Positions 1 to 8,485 of a stretch of DNA of 64,000 nt are shown here, in pieces. Under the pieces are notes generated by a model. It saw nothing but the letters and a program-made list of their open reading frames with translations, was not told where the DNA came from and ran no database searches. The stretch's first letter is position 1. Each line of letters opens with the position of its first letter. Origin of the DNA: Natrialba taiwanensis DSM 12281 (GTDB lineage Archaea > Halobacteriota > Halobacteria > Halobacteriales > Natrialbaceae); NCBI RefSeq assembly GCF_000337595.1, contig NZ_AOIL01000067.1:65203-129202 (forward strand), given 5' to 3'. A program made the translations under genes and the position numbers.

Positions 1-238
1 TATCCTGGAAGGCGGTCCAGTCCTCGCTGTAGTAGTCGGGATGGAACCCGACCTTGTCCATCGGGAACGATTCGGGGATGTCTTCGGAGAGTCGGAACGC
101 GACCTGCTCGTCGTGCTCCGATTCGATCTCGAACCGGAGGGCAGGTACGGGAAACTCGTCCGCCGCGAACGTCTTTTGGACGGTCAATCCGTCGGCACTG
201 ACCTCGATCACGTCGTCCGTGTCGGCGGTGCTACTCAT
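1..238 (-). CDS. Hypothetical haloarchaeal protein, 3' end beyond window
   Basis: The first 79 codons of a minus-strand gene that leaves the window at base 1. It starts with ATG at 238 (MSSTADTDDVIEVSADGL) and continues in an acidic, beta-rich style with a conserved-looking stretch DKVGFHPDYYSEDW near the window edge. No signal peptide or membrane segment is visible in the part present. I do not recognise a characterised family; codon use is typical of the neighbours, so I regard it as a real gene. Its function cannot be inferred from this fragment. Confidence 0.65.
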   Translation of the reverse strand, partial: MSSTADTDDVIEVSADGLTVQKTFAADEFPVPALRFEIESEHDEQVAFRLSEDIPESFPMDKVGFHPDYYSEDWTAFQD

Positions 239-368
239 GGGACCAATGTTACTAGACCATTACTATAAATGATACGGACGGTACCAGCTGCAATCACCGG
301 CTAGCGTTTGCCATCGGCGGCTTCGATGTCGTGGTGTCAAATCGAGACACTGCGAGCGGGCCGACGAT

Positions 369-1208
369 TTACGCGGGGAGGTCGACCCGGTCGCCGATCT
401 CGATAATCTCGAGTTCCCGCGGGTAGTCGAAGCTCTTCGCGTGGTGGTGGAGCACTTTCGGGTCCGCGGTCAGTCCTTTCCACATGCCCCAGTGAGTCGG
501 TATCACGCGGTCGAGTTCGAGCGCGGCGGCCGTTTCGACGAGCTGGTTCTCGTCGTTGTACCAGCGCGTTCGCTTGGGTTCGCGGGTCTCCTTGTCCGGG
601 ATCTGTCCGACGGTACCGAACGCGAGCACGCCGAGGTCGATGTCGTACGCCTCGCCGATGCGGTCGAACGCCTCGCCCGGTTTCGTGTCGCCGCCGTGGA
701 AGACGGTTCCGGCGTCGTGTTCGAGGACGTAGCTCACGGGGTGGCTCGCGTCCGGGTCGTGGGCCGGCTCGACGTGCAGCGTGAACTCGCCGATTTCGAT
801 GGTGTCACCCTCCGCCACTTCGGAGAGCTGGTCGTCGCGTACGTCCCACTCGTCGGTCCAGTGTTCGTCTTCGCGCGCGACCGCAAGGCTGTCGTCGGGC
901 GCGTAGAAGGTCGCGCCCGTATTTTCGAGGATCGGTGCCTGGCTCGGCCCGTGAACGTGGTCCGTGTGCTCGTGCGTCGCGAGGACGGCGTCGGCCTCGG
1001 TCACGTCCGCGGGGGAGAACGGAACGGGGATCATCCGCACCGTCCGCGGCGGGTCGCCGAGTCCGACGTAGGGATCGATGAAGATCGTCGTTCCCTCGCG
1101 GCCCTTCACGATGAAGCCGTTACAGCCGAGGTACCAGATCGAGACGCCGTCCGGCGAGGCGTCTTCGACGTCGCGTACGAGCCAGTCGTCCCAGTCGCTG
1201 TGAACCAT
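369..1208 (-). CDS. MBL-fold metal-dependent hydrolase (UlaG/RomA-like)
   Basis: A 279-residue metallo-beta-lactamase-fold protein. The signature metal-binding motif HEHTDHVHG is present, followed by later histidines in EPAHDPDASH, FHGGDTKPG and PTHWGMWKG, which are the usual additional zinc or manganese ligands of this fold. I chose the ATG at 1208 (MVHSDWDDWL) because the upstream in-frame extension to 1280 is Ser/His/Tyr-rich and unlike the family. No signal peptide is seen, so it is cytoplasmic. Family members include UlaG-type lactonases and NAPE-PLD-like phosphodiesterases; the substrate cannot be told from sequence. It is divergent from the superoxide dismutase gene. Confidence 0.85.
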   Translation of the reverse strand: MVHSDWDDWLVRDVEDASPDGVSIWYLGCNGFIVKGREGTTIFIDPYVGLGDPPRTVRMIPVPFSPADVTEADAVLATHEHTDHVHGPSQAPILENTGATFYAPDDSLAVAREDEHWTDEWDVRDDQLSEVAEGDTIEIGEFTLHVEPAHDPDASHPVSYVLEHDAGTVFHGGDTKPGEAFDRIGEAYDIDLGVLAFGTVGQIPDKETREPKRTRWYNDENQLVETAAALELDRVIPTHWGMWKGLTADPKVLHHHAKSFDYPRELEIIEIGDRVDLPA

Positions 1209-1365
1209 GGGTATCTGACTGCTGTGCGGACTGGCTGGGTAAGTGTTATTGTCTCCGTAGACTGATCGTCGGTGTGACATCGCGTCCGTAGCCTCGCGCT
1301 ACGGAGCCGCTGCTTTCGCTCGCCGGGACAACGCTAACGGAAATCACTCTTGGTGTCTGTCGGTG

Positions 1366-2229
1366 ATGTCGGATCAGCTACTCGGTTCGGAGCCACAGCG
1401 ACGGAGCATCCTGCAGACAATCGGCGGCGTCGGCGGCCTCGCACTGTTCAGTTCGGCGGCGTCAGGAACGACGGCCGACTCTGACGACTGCGCCCCCGGC
1501 GCATCCCGTCGTCCCGACTATCGACTTCCCGAATTACCCTACGCGTACGACGCCCTCGAACCGCACATCGACGCGCGCATCATGGAACTCCACCACGGCA
1601 AACACCACCAGTCGTACGTCGACAGCGCCAACGCGGCGGTCGAAGAACTCGAGGAAATGCGATCGAACGGGGATTTCGAGACTATTCGAGCGACGAAGCG
1701 AGACCTCTCGTTCAACCTTTCCGGCCACGTCAACCACACCGTCTTCTGGGCGAGCATGAGTCCCAACGGCGGCGGAACGCCAGACGGTGCCCTTGCGACG
1801 GCGATCGAGAACCAATTCGGCTCGTTCGAGGCGTTTCGGGCCGAGTTCACCGCGACTGCGACCGCGGTCGAAGGCGGCGGCTGGGCAATGTTGTTCTACG
1901 AACCGCTCGCGGACGCCCTGGTGATCGGCCAGGTCGAGGACCAAAACGAACTCGCCCATCAGGGCGCGACCCCGCTCTTGCCGCTCGATGTCTGGGAACA
2001 CGCCTACTATCTACAGTACGAGAACGACCGCGAGGCTTACGTGGATGCGTGGTGGAACGTCGTCGACTGGACCGCCGTCGGGCAGCGATACGAGATCCTC
2101 ACCGAACTGCGATGCGGGCTGAACCAGGAGACTGGTGATACCGGTAGTACGACCGCTGGCTCCGACACTACGACTGATACGGATACGGACACCGACACCA
2201 CCGCCAAAGACGCCGACCACTCGAACTGA
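1366..2229 (+). CDS. sod: Tat-exported Fe/Mn superoxide dismutase
   Basis: Converts superoxide to hydrogen peroxide and oxygen. The catalytic domain (about residues 50-245) has the Fe/Mn SOD features: a first His in LEPHIDARIMELHHGKHHQ, a second in LSGHVNHTVFW, and the DVWEHAYYLQY signature giving the Asp and His ligands. Unlike the common cytoplasmic haloarchaeal enzyme it begins with a twin-arginine signal (RRSILQTIGGVGGLALFSS), so it should act outside the membrane. The C-terminus carries a 30-residue Thr/Asp-rich tail made from near-repeats of ACNGAY hexamers. GTG at 1363 is an alternative start three bases upstream of the chosen ATG. Confidence 0.93.
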   Translation: MSDQLLGSEPQRRSILQTIGGVGGLALFSSAASGTTADSDDCAPGASRRPDYRLPELPYAYDALEPHIDARIMELHHGKHHQSYVDSANAAVEELEEMRSNGDFETIRATKRDLSFNLSGHVNHTVFWASMSPNGGGTPDGALATAIENQFGSFEAFRAEFTATATAVEGGGWAMLFYEPLADALVIGQVEDQNELAHQGATPLLPLDVWEHAYYLQYENDREAYVDAWWNVVDWTAVGQRYEILTELRCGLNQETGDTGSTTAGSDTTTDTDTDTDTTAKDADHSN

Positions 2230-2358
2230 ACTCGAGACTCCGGCTCGTGTCGACTGAACTCGATAGTATCGCTCGTCGGTCGGCGGTCGGTAATCGCTGG
2301 TCGGCAGTCGATCCTTCCGAGTATCGACCGCTTTCCGGTACCCGGTCACTGACCGAGT

Positions 2359-3408
2359 TCACCAAGTGCCGTGGAACGTATCGAAGGAGAGTTCATCGAG
2401 CGGTTTGTTGCCGACGGCGATCTCGTACTCGCCGGGGGTGAGCATCGGTTTGTGGAACTGCGGACCGTCGTCGGTCGTGATCCGCGGGCAGCCGGTGTTG
2501 ACGAAGGCGTCCATGTCGAAGTTGCGGAGTCGGTCGGGGGTGACTTCGTCCATCGTGATGAGGTAGGCGTCGTCGTTGTCGTCGATGATTGCCTGCGCCT
2601 GATCCCAGCGACCCTGGCCGATTTTGGTGCAGAAGATGACGCCCCACTTCTGGGCGTCCATGGCCTTGTGGACGGACGCGTAGCGCTGTTTCATGAACTT
2701 CTCCGTATCCGCGGGGGTGACGACGTTGTTGACAGGGTCGGCGATGACGACGTGTTTGTCGGGGTGTTCCATCGCCAGCCCGAGGGGGTGGAACTTGCCG
2801 CCGCCGACGTAGAGGACTTGATCCGCAGGCACGTCCGCGCTCGCGTAGTTGCAGCCGAGCACCTGGCCCTCGTGGGTGAGTCGCTCGTCTCCGCGGCGGC
2901 TGTGGACCTCGTAGCCGTGTTCTTCGAGGAACGCGGTCATCTCCTCGTAGCGGTTCATGTGCTGGGCCGTCGTCACGAGGCCGACGTCTTCGGTGTCGCC
3001 CGGATCGTCGAGGGTCTCCAGGGCTTGCTCCATGATCGGGAGGACTTCGACGTTCGAGAACAGCGGCACGTAGATGACCTTGTCCGTGTTCTTCATCGGC
3101 GAGTGGCCGAAGTGGGCAAACACGTCGGTTCGTTTCATCAGGTAGGTGTCCAGGTCACAGGCACCGTAACACGGCTGGCCCGAGAGCATGAACGTCACGT
3201 CGTCGTCCGCGAGTTCACGCAGGTCGTCGGCGACGGAGGGACCGCGGCGTTTGAGACCCTCCGGGAACTGGAGCCCGACTTTTTCGGCGTCTCGTTCCTC
3301 GATGGCGTCGATGATTCGCTCGAGTTCGTAGTCCCACTCGCGGTCGTGCTTGAGTTGCATTCCGGTGTTCCGAAGATCCCCCTCGGTGTACTCCGACTCC
3401 TGACTCAT
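2359..3408 (-). CDS. dph2: Diphthamide synthase Dph2 (3-amino-3-carboxypropyl transferase)
   Basis: Catalyses the first diphthamide step, transferring the aminocarboxypropyl group of SAM to a histidine of elongation factor aEF2 by noncanonical radical-SAM chemistry. The 349-residue length and three separated cysteines fit archaeal Dph2: one in GQPCYGACD, one in VLGCNYASADV and one in VNTGCPRITTDD, which together hold the [4Fe-4S] cluster. The start at 3408 (MSQESEYTEGDL) is preferred because the 27 residues upstream are unlike the family. It is cytoplasmic and acts as a homodimer in archaea. It stands alone, convergent with nothing nearby. Confidence 0.93.
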   Translation of the reverse strand: MSQESEYTEGDLRNTGMQLKHDREWDYELERIIDAIEERDAEKVGLQFPEGLKRRGPSVADDLRELADDDVTFMLSGQPCYGACDLDTYLMKRTDVFAHFGHSPMKNTDKVIYVPLFSNVEVLPIMEQALETLDDPGDTEDVGLVTTAQHMNRYEEMTAFLEEHGYEVHSRRGDERLTHEGQVLGCNYASADVPADQVLYVGGGKFHPLGLAMEHPDKHVVIADPVNNVVTPADTEKFMKQRYASVHKAMDAQKWGVIFCTKIGQGRWDQAQAIIDDNDDAYLITMDEVTPDRLRNFDMDAFVNTGCPRITTDDGPQFHKPMLTPGEYEIAVGNKPLDELSFDTFHGTW

Positions 3409-3675
3409 TGACCGTCCTAACGGCCACGAACGTATAACGGCGGCGCTTCTGGGTGTTGGGGTGAGAGTAGCTGCTGGCCACTGGTGCACGTGTCGCTTTC
3501 GTACCCCACCGGGGAATGTTGCTGGTCACGGCTGGTCGATGTTGGCCCGAGAGAGAACGGTGGAAGAGTCGCACGGGCGGGTGGTGAGCTGTCGCCAAAT
3601 ATGTTGGATATATTATATCTACTTTCTTCATACCTGTCCCAACAGTCATAGTACTGGAGTCTAAACGGGGTGGTA

Positions 3676-4629
3676 ATGGCAGCGGAACGGCCCACAGATG
3701 GCTATCTCTTCGACCTCTACCGCCAATATATCGGCGAACCCGAGAGCAAGACGGATGTCTATCTCGGGTTCGGCTTGTTCCTCGGTGGCATCGGTCTGGC
3801 GGTCGTCGCACTGGTCCTCTTTCTCTGGAGTAGTACGTTCAGTAGATCGAATCCGGCGTACTTCACGTGGGTACGACCGGCCTACGCGCTCGGAATGCTG
3901 TCGCTTCCGGCGATGATTCTGGGCGTCGTCGTCCTCTTGCCGTCGGATCGGAAGGTCATCGGCATCTCGGGGGCCGGCGCACTCGTCACCCTCGCGGCGA
4001 CGATCGGTTTCCTGTTCGCGTACCCGGACAACTGGAACTTCATGGCCGAACGCGACTACACCGTCGAGGTAACGGCGACCTACGCGGTCGGACTCGCGGG
4101 GATCACCGCTTCGACGGGCGCGGCGCTCGTCGCCCACTACCTCGAACTGGCGCGCCAAACCGAGGCCGTCGACGCTGGCGATGAAGTCGAGACGGAAACC
4201 GAGGACGACCCCGAGTTCAGCGACGCGGACATCGAGCGCGATATCGACGCGGCCATGGAGGGAGTTGAACTCTCGTGGGGCGGCGTCGAGAAGACGGAAC
4301 ACAAGCGGCTGAGCTTTTCGGAGAACGAGTTCGATGGCGTCTCTGTCGACACGGATGCGGGGACGAAGACGACCCGATCGACCGGCGTCGACGACCAGGT
4401 TGCGGGTCTCAAGGGGCTGAAAGGCGGCGAGACGAAGACGACGACCTCGCAGTCGACGGTTGACGATCAGACGGCGAAGTTGAGGGAACTGCGCGAGCAG
4501 CAACGCGAAGACGAGCAGTCGGCCGAGGGCGGGCGGCAGGGTGGCGTCGGTGCCAGCGCCGGCGATAGCCTGTTTGCACCACTGACCACCCTTCTTGAAC
4601 GGGTTCGGTCAGCTGTTCGCCGCGAGTAA
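3676..4629 (+). CDS. Haloarchaeal membrane protein upstream of salactin (DUF7139-like)
   Basis: A 317-residue protein with about five predicted transmembrane segments in residues 25-155 (for example FGLFLGGIGLAVVALVLFLW and LGMLSLPAMILGVVVLL), followed by a roughly 150-residue acidic, Ser/Thr/Lys/Glu-rich cytoplasmic tail. The tail contains two related stretches, KTTRSTGVDDQVAGLKGLKG and KTTTSQSTVDDQTAKLRELR, that look like a duplicated short motif. It lies 95 bases upstream of the salactin gene on the same strand. I believe the family is the halobacterial DUF7139; no function is known to me. A membrane anchor or partner for the actin homologue is a guess from position. GTG at 3670 is an alternative start. 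Confidence 0.8.
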   Translation: MAAERPTDGYLFDLYRQYIGEPESKTDVYLGFGLFLGGIGLAVVALVLFLWSSTFSRSNPAYFTWVRPAYALGMLSLPAMILGVVVLLPSDRKVIGISGAGALVTLAATIGFLFAYPDNWNFMAERDYTVEVTATYAVGLAGITASTGAALVAHYLELARQTEAVDAGDEVETETEDDPEFSDADIERDIDAAMEGVELSWGGVEKTEHKRLSFSENEFDGVSVDTDAGTKTTRSTGVDDQVAGLKGLKGGETKTTTSQSTVDDQTAKLRELREQQREDEQSAEGGRQGGVGASAGDSLFAPLTTLLERVRSAVRRE

Positions 4630-4692
4630 CGCGTGTAGCTTATTCAGACAGTAAATTCTTTGTGAATACCGGCGATAGGATTTAGGTACATA

Positions 4693-4700
4693 GTTTTATA
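4693..4700 (+). promoter_or_regulatory. TATA box of the salactin gene
   Basis: The AT-rich run GTTTTATAATC sits about 25-30 bases before the ATG at 4725, in an otherwise GC-rich stretch. That spacing predicts a transcription start within a few bases of the start codon, so the message is leaderless or nearly so, and the gene has its own promoter despite being downstream of the membrane-protein gene. Confidence 0.6.
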
Positions 4701-4724
4701 ATCTATCGGCCGCCTTGCCCAACC

Positions 4725-5747
4725 ATGGCGAAAGGCCTAGACGTCGGAACTATGAACATCCTGTCTGCACAACAGGATGGGAACGACACGGTGTTCGTGC
4801 AACAGCGCAACTCCTTCGTAGAGATCGAGTACTCGGATATGGCCGAGCAGATGCTCTCGCGAAGCGAAGTACTTCACATTCGAAAGGACGACAAGGTGTA
4901 CGTCGTCGGCGACGACGCCCTAAACTTCGCGAACATCTTCAACAAGGAGACGCGGCGGCCGATGAAACACGGGATCCTCTCGAACGACGAACAGAGCGCG
5001 ATCCCGATGATGAAACTCATTATCGAGCAGGTCGTCGGCGAACCCGCCTATCCCGACGAGAAACTGTACTTCTCGTCCCCCGCGGATCCGATCGACTCGG
5101 ATCTGTCGACGCTGTACCACCAGAAGACGATCGAGTCGTTCTTAGACGACATGGGGTACGACTCCGAACCGATCAACGAGGGCATGTCCGTCATCTACAG
5201 CGAACTCGCGGATAACAACTTCACCGGCCTCGGTATCAGCTTCGGTGCCGGGATGACGAACGTCTGTCTCTCCTACTACGCGGTGCCCGTCATGAAGTTC
5301 TCCGTCGCCCGCGGTGGCGACTGGGTCGACGAGCAGGCCGCCCGCGCGACGGGCACCCCCGTCGACAAGGTCACCTCGATCAAGGAGGACGACTTCGAAC
5401 TCGACTTCACGACGGATGTCGGCGGTGTCGAGGGTGCACTCTCGATTTACTACGAGAACCTGCTCGACTACGTTATCGACAACATCGTCTCGGAAGTCGA
5501 CGAGGAAGACGTCGAGGAAGGCCTCGACGTGCCGGTCGTCGTCACCGGCGGGACCTCGAGTCCCAGCGGCTTCGAGGCCCTGTTCCGCGACCACCTAGAG
5601 GACGCGAGCATTCCGTTCTCGATCAGCGGCGTCACGCACGCGAACGAACCGCTGTACAGTGTGGCCCGCGGTGGCCTCGTCGCCGCACGCTCGGACGAGG
5701 ACGTCGACCACGACGAGGAAGAGGCAGAAGCAGCTGCGAGCGAGTAA
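4725..5747 (+). CDS. Salactin-type archaeal actin homologue
   Basis: A 340-residue ATPase of the actin/MreB/Hsp70 superfamily. Visible nucleotide-binding motifs are phosphate-1 GLDVGTMN at residues 4-11, phosphate-2 [11 protein letters not shown] near residue 170, and the adenosine motif [12 protein letters not shown] near residue 275. The sequence closely follows what I know of salactin, the dynamically unstable polar actin of Halobacterium salinarum, which forms filaments growing from the cell poles and helps DNA partitioning. The C-terminus is a short acidic tail ([17 protein letters not shown]). It is cytoplasmic. The upstream membrane-protein gene is a candidate partner. Confidence 0.9.
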   Translation: MAKGLDVGTMNILSAQQDGNDTVFVQQRNSFVEIEYSDMAEQMLSRSEVLHIRKDDKVYVVGDDALNFANIFNKETRRPMKHGILSNDEQSAIPMMKLIIEQVVGEPAYPDEKLYFSSPADPIDSDLSTLYHQKTIESFLDDMGYDSEPINEGMSVIYSELADNNFTGLGISFGAGMTNVCLSYYAVPVMKFSVARGGDWVDEQAARATGTPVDKVTSIKEDDFELDFTTDVGGVEGALSIYYENLLDYVIDNIVSEVDEEDVEEGLDVPVVVTGGTSSPSGFEALFRDHLEDASIPFSISGVTHANEPLYSVARGGLVAARSDEDVDHDEEEAEAAASE

Positions 5748-5849
5748 CGACTCGATTCACAGCCGCAGACTCAGACTCGGATCAAGATTCAGATTCCTTT
5801 CGGTTACACCGTTTCAGCGACGGCTCACGTTTTCGCGGTGCACCGCTGG

Positions 5850-6014
5850 CTACTCGTAGAATCGGTTGAACGCGTCTCGCCAGGACTCACGCTCTTCGGG
5901 CGGTCGGTCGTGCTCGACCGGAATGTCCGCGTACGCACAGTGTGGACACGAGACGGTCGACGCCTCACCCAGCGAGAGTTCTTCGAGCGAGCCCTGACAC
6001 CGTGGACACTCCAT
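5850..6014 (-). CDS. 54-residue zinc-ribbon microprotein
   Basis: A short gene starting at ATG 6014 and encoding MECPRCQGSLEEL, then a second pair in VSCPHCAYADIP. The two CxxC pairs, about 18 residues apart, form a typical zinc ribbon, and the remainder is acidic and charged with an aromatic end (NRFYE). Small CxxC proteins of this kind are common in haloarchaea and a few have regulatory roles; this one I cannot assign. It is transcribed away from the gene at 6172. Codon use is typical of coding sequence and the Cys arrangement is convincing. Confidence 0.8.
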   Translation of the reverse strand: MECPRCQGSLEELSLGEASTVSCPHCAYADIPVEHDRPPEERESWRDAFNRFYE

Positions 6015-6130
6015 ACCTGACTCTCTCACGGACTCTCCTTAACTCTATTCGAAACCCTCGTGAAACTGTCATATGTTCGCGCCCCTCTGTGTGCGAAGGT
6101 ACCGTTCGCCAGAAAATATTACTATTGCGC

Positions 6131-6140
6131 ATTTGCAAAT
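6131..6140. promoter_or_regulatory. Perfect palindrome upstream of the 6172 gene
   Basis: ATTTGCAAAT is a perfect 10-bp palindrome in an AT-rich patch directly followed by a TATA-like run (CTTTTTGTATG) about 30 bases before the ATG at 6172. Its place next to the promoter is that expected of a regulator or upstream activation site. No binding protein can be named. Confidence 0.4.
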
Positions 6141-6171
6141 CTTTTTGTATGCAACTCATGTATGGTGTTGT

Positions 6172-6573
6172 ATGAGTACCACTACGCCCGCCGACCGAGA
6201 AGTGACGCTCGACCACTGTCGCCCTGCCGACGTAACGCCCGTCTCCGTCGAGGCAGCGGCACTCGAGTCGACGGCACCCGGTCATCTCCGCGATCTGAAC
6301 CGCGAGTTCGCCGAGGAGAACCTCTCGCCGGTCGAGTTAACCGTCGAGGCCTGCTTCGACGAGGATTGCTCGCTCGCGACGCAGGAGCAGGCCGATCAGC
6401 TTCGAGAGTACGTCCGTGCGGCGTCGTTCCTCGGTGTTGGAACGCTCACCGTCGCCGTTGACGACGTCGCCAACGCGGAGAAGGTCCGTCCCGCACTCGC
6501 GGCCTGTGCCGAGCGCGCCGAGCGCGAGGGCCTCGTCTTCGATCTCGAGGGACCCATCACGCTCGAGCACTGA
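6172..6573 (+). CDS. Conserved haloarchaeal protein of unknown function
   Basis: A 133-residue acidic soluble protein. It contains Cys residues in LDHCRPADV, EACFDEDCS and LAACAERAE, and an alternating beta-alpha character (LTVAVDDV, VRPALAACAERAEREGLVFDLEGPI). The ATG at 6172 is chosen because it lies the right distance from a TATA-like element and the upstream in-frame extension is Cys/Phe-rich junk. It ends 9 bases before the METTL5-like methyltransferase gene, so the two are almost certainly one operon. That suggests a role in RNA modification or an accessory of the methyltransferase, but this is inference only. Confidence 0.75.
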   Translation: MSTTTPADREVTLDHCRPADVTPVSVEAAALESTAPGHLRDLNREFAEENLSPVELTVEACFDEDCSLATQEQADQLREYVRAASFLGVGTLTVAVDDVANAEKVRPALAACAERAEREGLVFDLEGPITLEH

Positions 6574-6582
6574 GTCGGCGTC

Positions 6583-7248
6583 ATGACAGGCCGGTCCCGG
6601 CGTGCCCTGGCTCGCGAACTCGAGTCGCTCGCTGATTTCACCGATCCCTCGCCCGCGTTAGAGCAGTATCTTACGCCGCCGGAAATCGCCGCTCATCTCG
6701 TTCATCTCGCCGATTTACAGGCCGATCTTGGGGGGGCGGTCGTCGACCTCGGCACCGGGACCGGGATGCTTGCTATTGCAGCAGCCCTCGCCGGTGCCGA
6801 TCGAGTAGTCGGCGTCGATCTCGATCGCGACGCGCTCGAACTCGCACGCGAAAACGCCGCCCGCGTCGATCGGGCGGCCGCTGTCGACTGGGTACAAGGC
6901 ACCGTCACACCACAGTCACTCCCGCTCTCTTTCTCCGGGACTGGCGTCGGACCCCGAATCGAGGACGACGACGATGTCACCGTGCTCTCGAACCCGCCGT
7001 TCGGTGCGCAACGCGGCAACCGCCACGCCGACCGCACCTTTCTCGAAACCGCTCGCTCGCTCGCCACCGTCTCCTATACGATCCACAACGAGGGCAGCCA
7101 GGAGTTCGTCGAGTCCTTCGCCGCCGACGAGGGTGGAACCGTTACGCACGCCTTCCGGGCGGCGTTTCCGATCGACCACCGCTTCGAGTTCCACACCGAG
7201 GCGAGTACTGAACTCGCGGCGGAGGTCTTTCGGATCGAGTGGTCCTGA
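6583..7248 (+). CDS. METTL5-family N6-adenine RNA methyltransferase
   Basis: A 221-residue Rossmann-fold SAM methyltransferase. The SAM-binding motif VVDLGTGTGMLAIAAAL, the acidic motif GVDLDRDALELA and the catalytic NPPFG motif typical of N6-adenine methylation are all present, followed by TVSYTIHNEGS. The N-terminus with EQYLTPPEIAAHL is characteristic of the METTL5 group, whose eukaryotic member methylates 18S rRNA adenine. An archaeal rRNA target is likely but unproven. It is co-transcribed with the small protein gene just upstream and ends 4 bases before the convergent ABC permease gene. Confidence 0.85.
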   Translation: MTGRSRRALARELESLADFTDPSPALEQYLTPPEIAAHLVHLADLQADLGGAVVDLGTGTGMLAIAAALAGADRVVGVDLDRDALELARENAARVDRAAAVDWVQGTVTPQSLPLSFSGTGVGPRIEDDDDVTVLSNPPFGAQRGNRHADRTFLETARSLATVSYTIHNEGSQEFVESFAADEGGTVTHAFRAAFPIDHRFEFHTEASTELAAEVFRIEWS

Positions 7249-7252
7249 GCCG

Positions 7253-8485
7253 TTACAGCTCGAGATGCTGGAGTTTGAGCGTCCGTCCGACGCGCCAGCC
7301 GGTAATGCCTGCGACGACCGTCCCGACGCCGACCGCGAGTGCGAAGCCGACGAGATAGACCTCGGGCGGCGTTTGCAGGAGATTCTCGAAGCCGACGAGT
7401 TCGTGTGCGAGTCGGTTGAGGGCGTGCGTGAGCGGCGGGGTAGCGACGATGCCGACGATGCCGCCCAGGAGGCCGATGACGAGGCCCTGGACGGCGATCA
7501 TCCCCGCGAGGACGTGCCGCGAGAGTCCGATCGCCCGTAGTGCGGCGAGTTCGCGTCGTTGCTGGGTGACCATGAGCGCGAACAGGTTGGTGGTTAGGAC
7601 GACGCCGCCGATGACGGCGAGGCCGACCAGCGTCGTTCCGCTCGCGAGCACGAGCGGGCGGTCCGCGACCATGGCCTCGACCTGCTCGTCGCTCGTCCGG
7701 ACTTCGTAGTCCGGATACTCGGCCGCGAGGTCGTCCCGGACGGCTGCCGGGTCGGAACCGGCGGCCGCATCGGCGGTGATGAACGTCGCCCGATCGGTCC
7801 CCGTCGTTCCGGCGACGACCTGCAGGTCGGGCAGCGGAACCGTTACTGCTGGCGTACCGAGAAACTGCGAGTAGTAGGACGCGGTCCCGACGACGGTGAA
7901 CTCGTAGTCGGGGGCGGTCTCACGGCTGGTGCCGATGTAGACGGTGTCGCCGACGGAGGCACCGACCGCGTCCGCAACCTGCGGGTCGAGGACGATTTCG
8001 GCCGTCTGGGGCTCCGTCGGGCGCTCGCCGTCGCTCGGCGGTTCGACGCGATCGAAGCCGTGCCCGCTCTGGAAGTCGAAGCCGTCGTGGGTCTCCTGGA
8101 CGCCGACCGCGGAGGTGCGTTCGAGGTCGTCCGGTTCGGTACCGATGTACACCTCGTGCATCGCGAGCGGTGCGGCAGAGCTCACGTCGTCGCGGGCGGT
8201 GAGTTCGGCCGCCGTCCCGTGGGAGTCGGCGATTGGATTCTCGGTGCCGCTCGCCGACGGATCGACGGGGTCGCTCGAGATCCAGATATCCCGATTGGCG
8301 TTGTCGAGTCCGGTCTCGCCAACCTCGACGACGCCGGCCCCGAGGCTCGCGAGGAGCGTCACCGCCAGGACCGAGAGACTGACGGCGAGGACGGCGAGGA
8401 CGGTCCGCCCGGGTGAGCGCCGGAGGTGAGCGAACGCGAGGCCGATCACGGCCCGAGTTCGGACGACCGGATAACGGAGACTCAT
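7253..8485 (-). CDS. ABC transporter permease, FtsX/MacB family (second)
   Basis: A 410-residue permease with one N-terminal transmembrane helix (after MSLRYPVVRTRAVIGLAFAH), a roughly 210-residue extracellular MacB-like domain, and three C-terminal helices including the FtsX-type segment TNLFALMVTQQRRELAALRA. Start ATG at 8485 overlaps the stop of the upstream permease (ATGA), so translation is coupled. With the ATPase at 9899-10663 and the sister permease it forms a MacB/LolCDE-like exporter. In archaea such complexes extract or extrude lipoproteins, peptides or small molecules; the substrate here is unknown. Confidence 0.88.
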   Translation of the reverse strand: MSLRYPVVRTRAVIGLAFAHLRRSPGRTVLAVLAVSLSVLAVTLLASLGAGVVEVGETGLDNANRDIWISSDPVDPSASGTENPIADSHGTAAELTARDDVSSAAPLAMHEVYIGTEPDDLERTSAVGVQETHDGFDFQSGHGFDRVEPPSDGERPTEPQTAEIVLDPQVADAVGASVGDTVYIGTSRETAPDYEFTVVGTASYYSQFLGTPAVTVPLPDLQVVAGTTGTDRATFITADAAAGSDPAAVRDDLAAEYPDYEVRTSDEQVEAMVADRPLVLASGTTLVGLAVIGGVVLTTNLFALMVTQQRRELAALRAIGLSRHVLAGMIAVQGLVIGLLGGIVGIVATPPLTHALNRLAHELVGFENLLQTPPEVYLVGFALAVGVGTVVAGITGWRVGRTLKLQHLEL

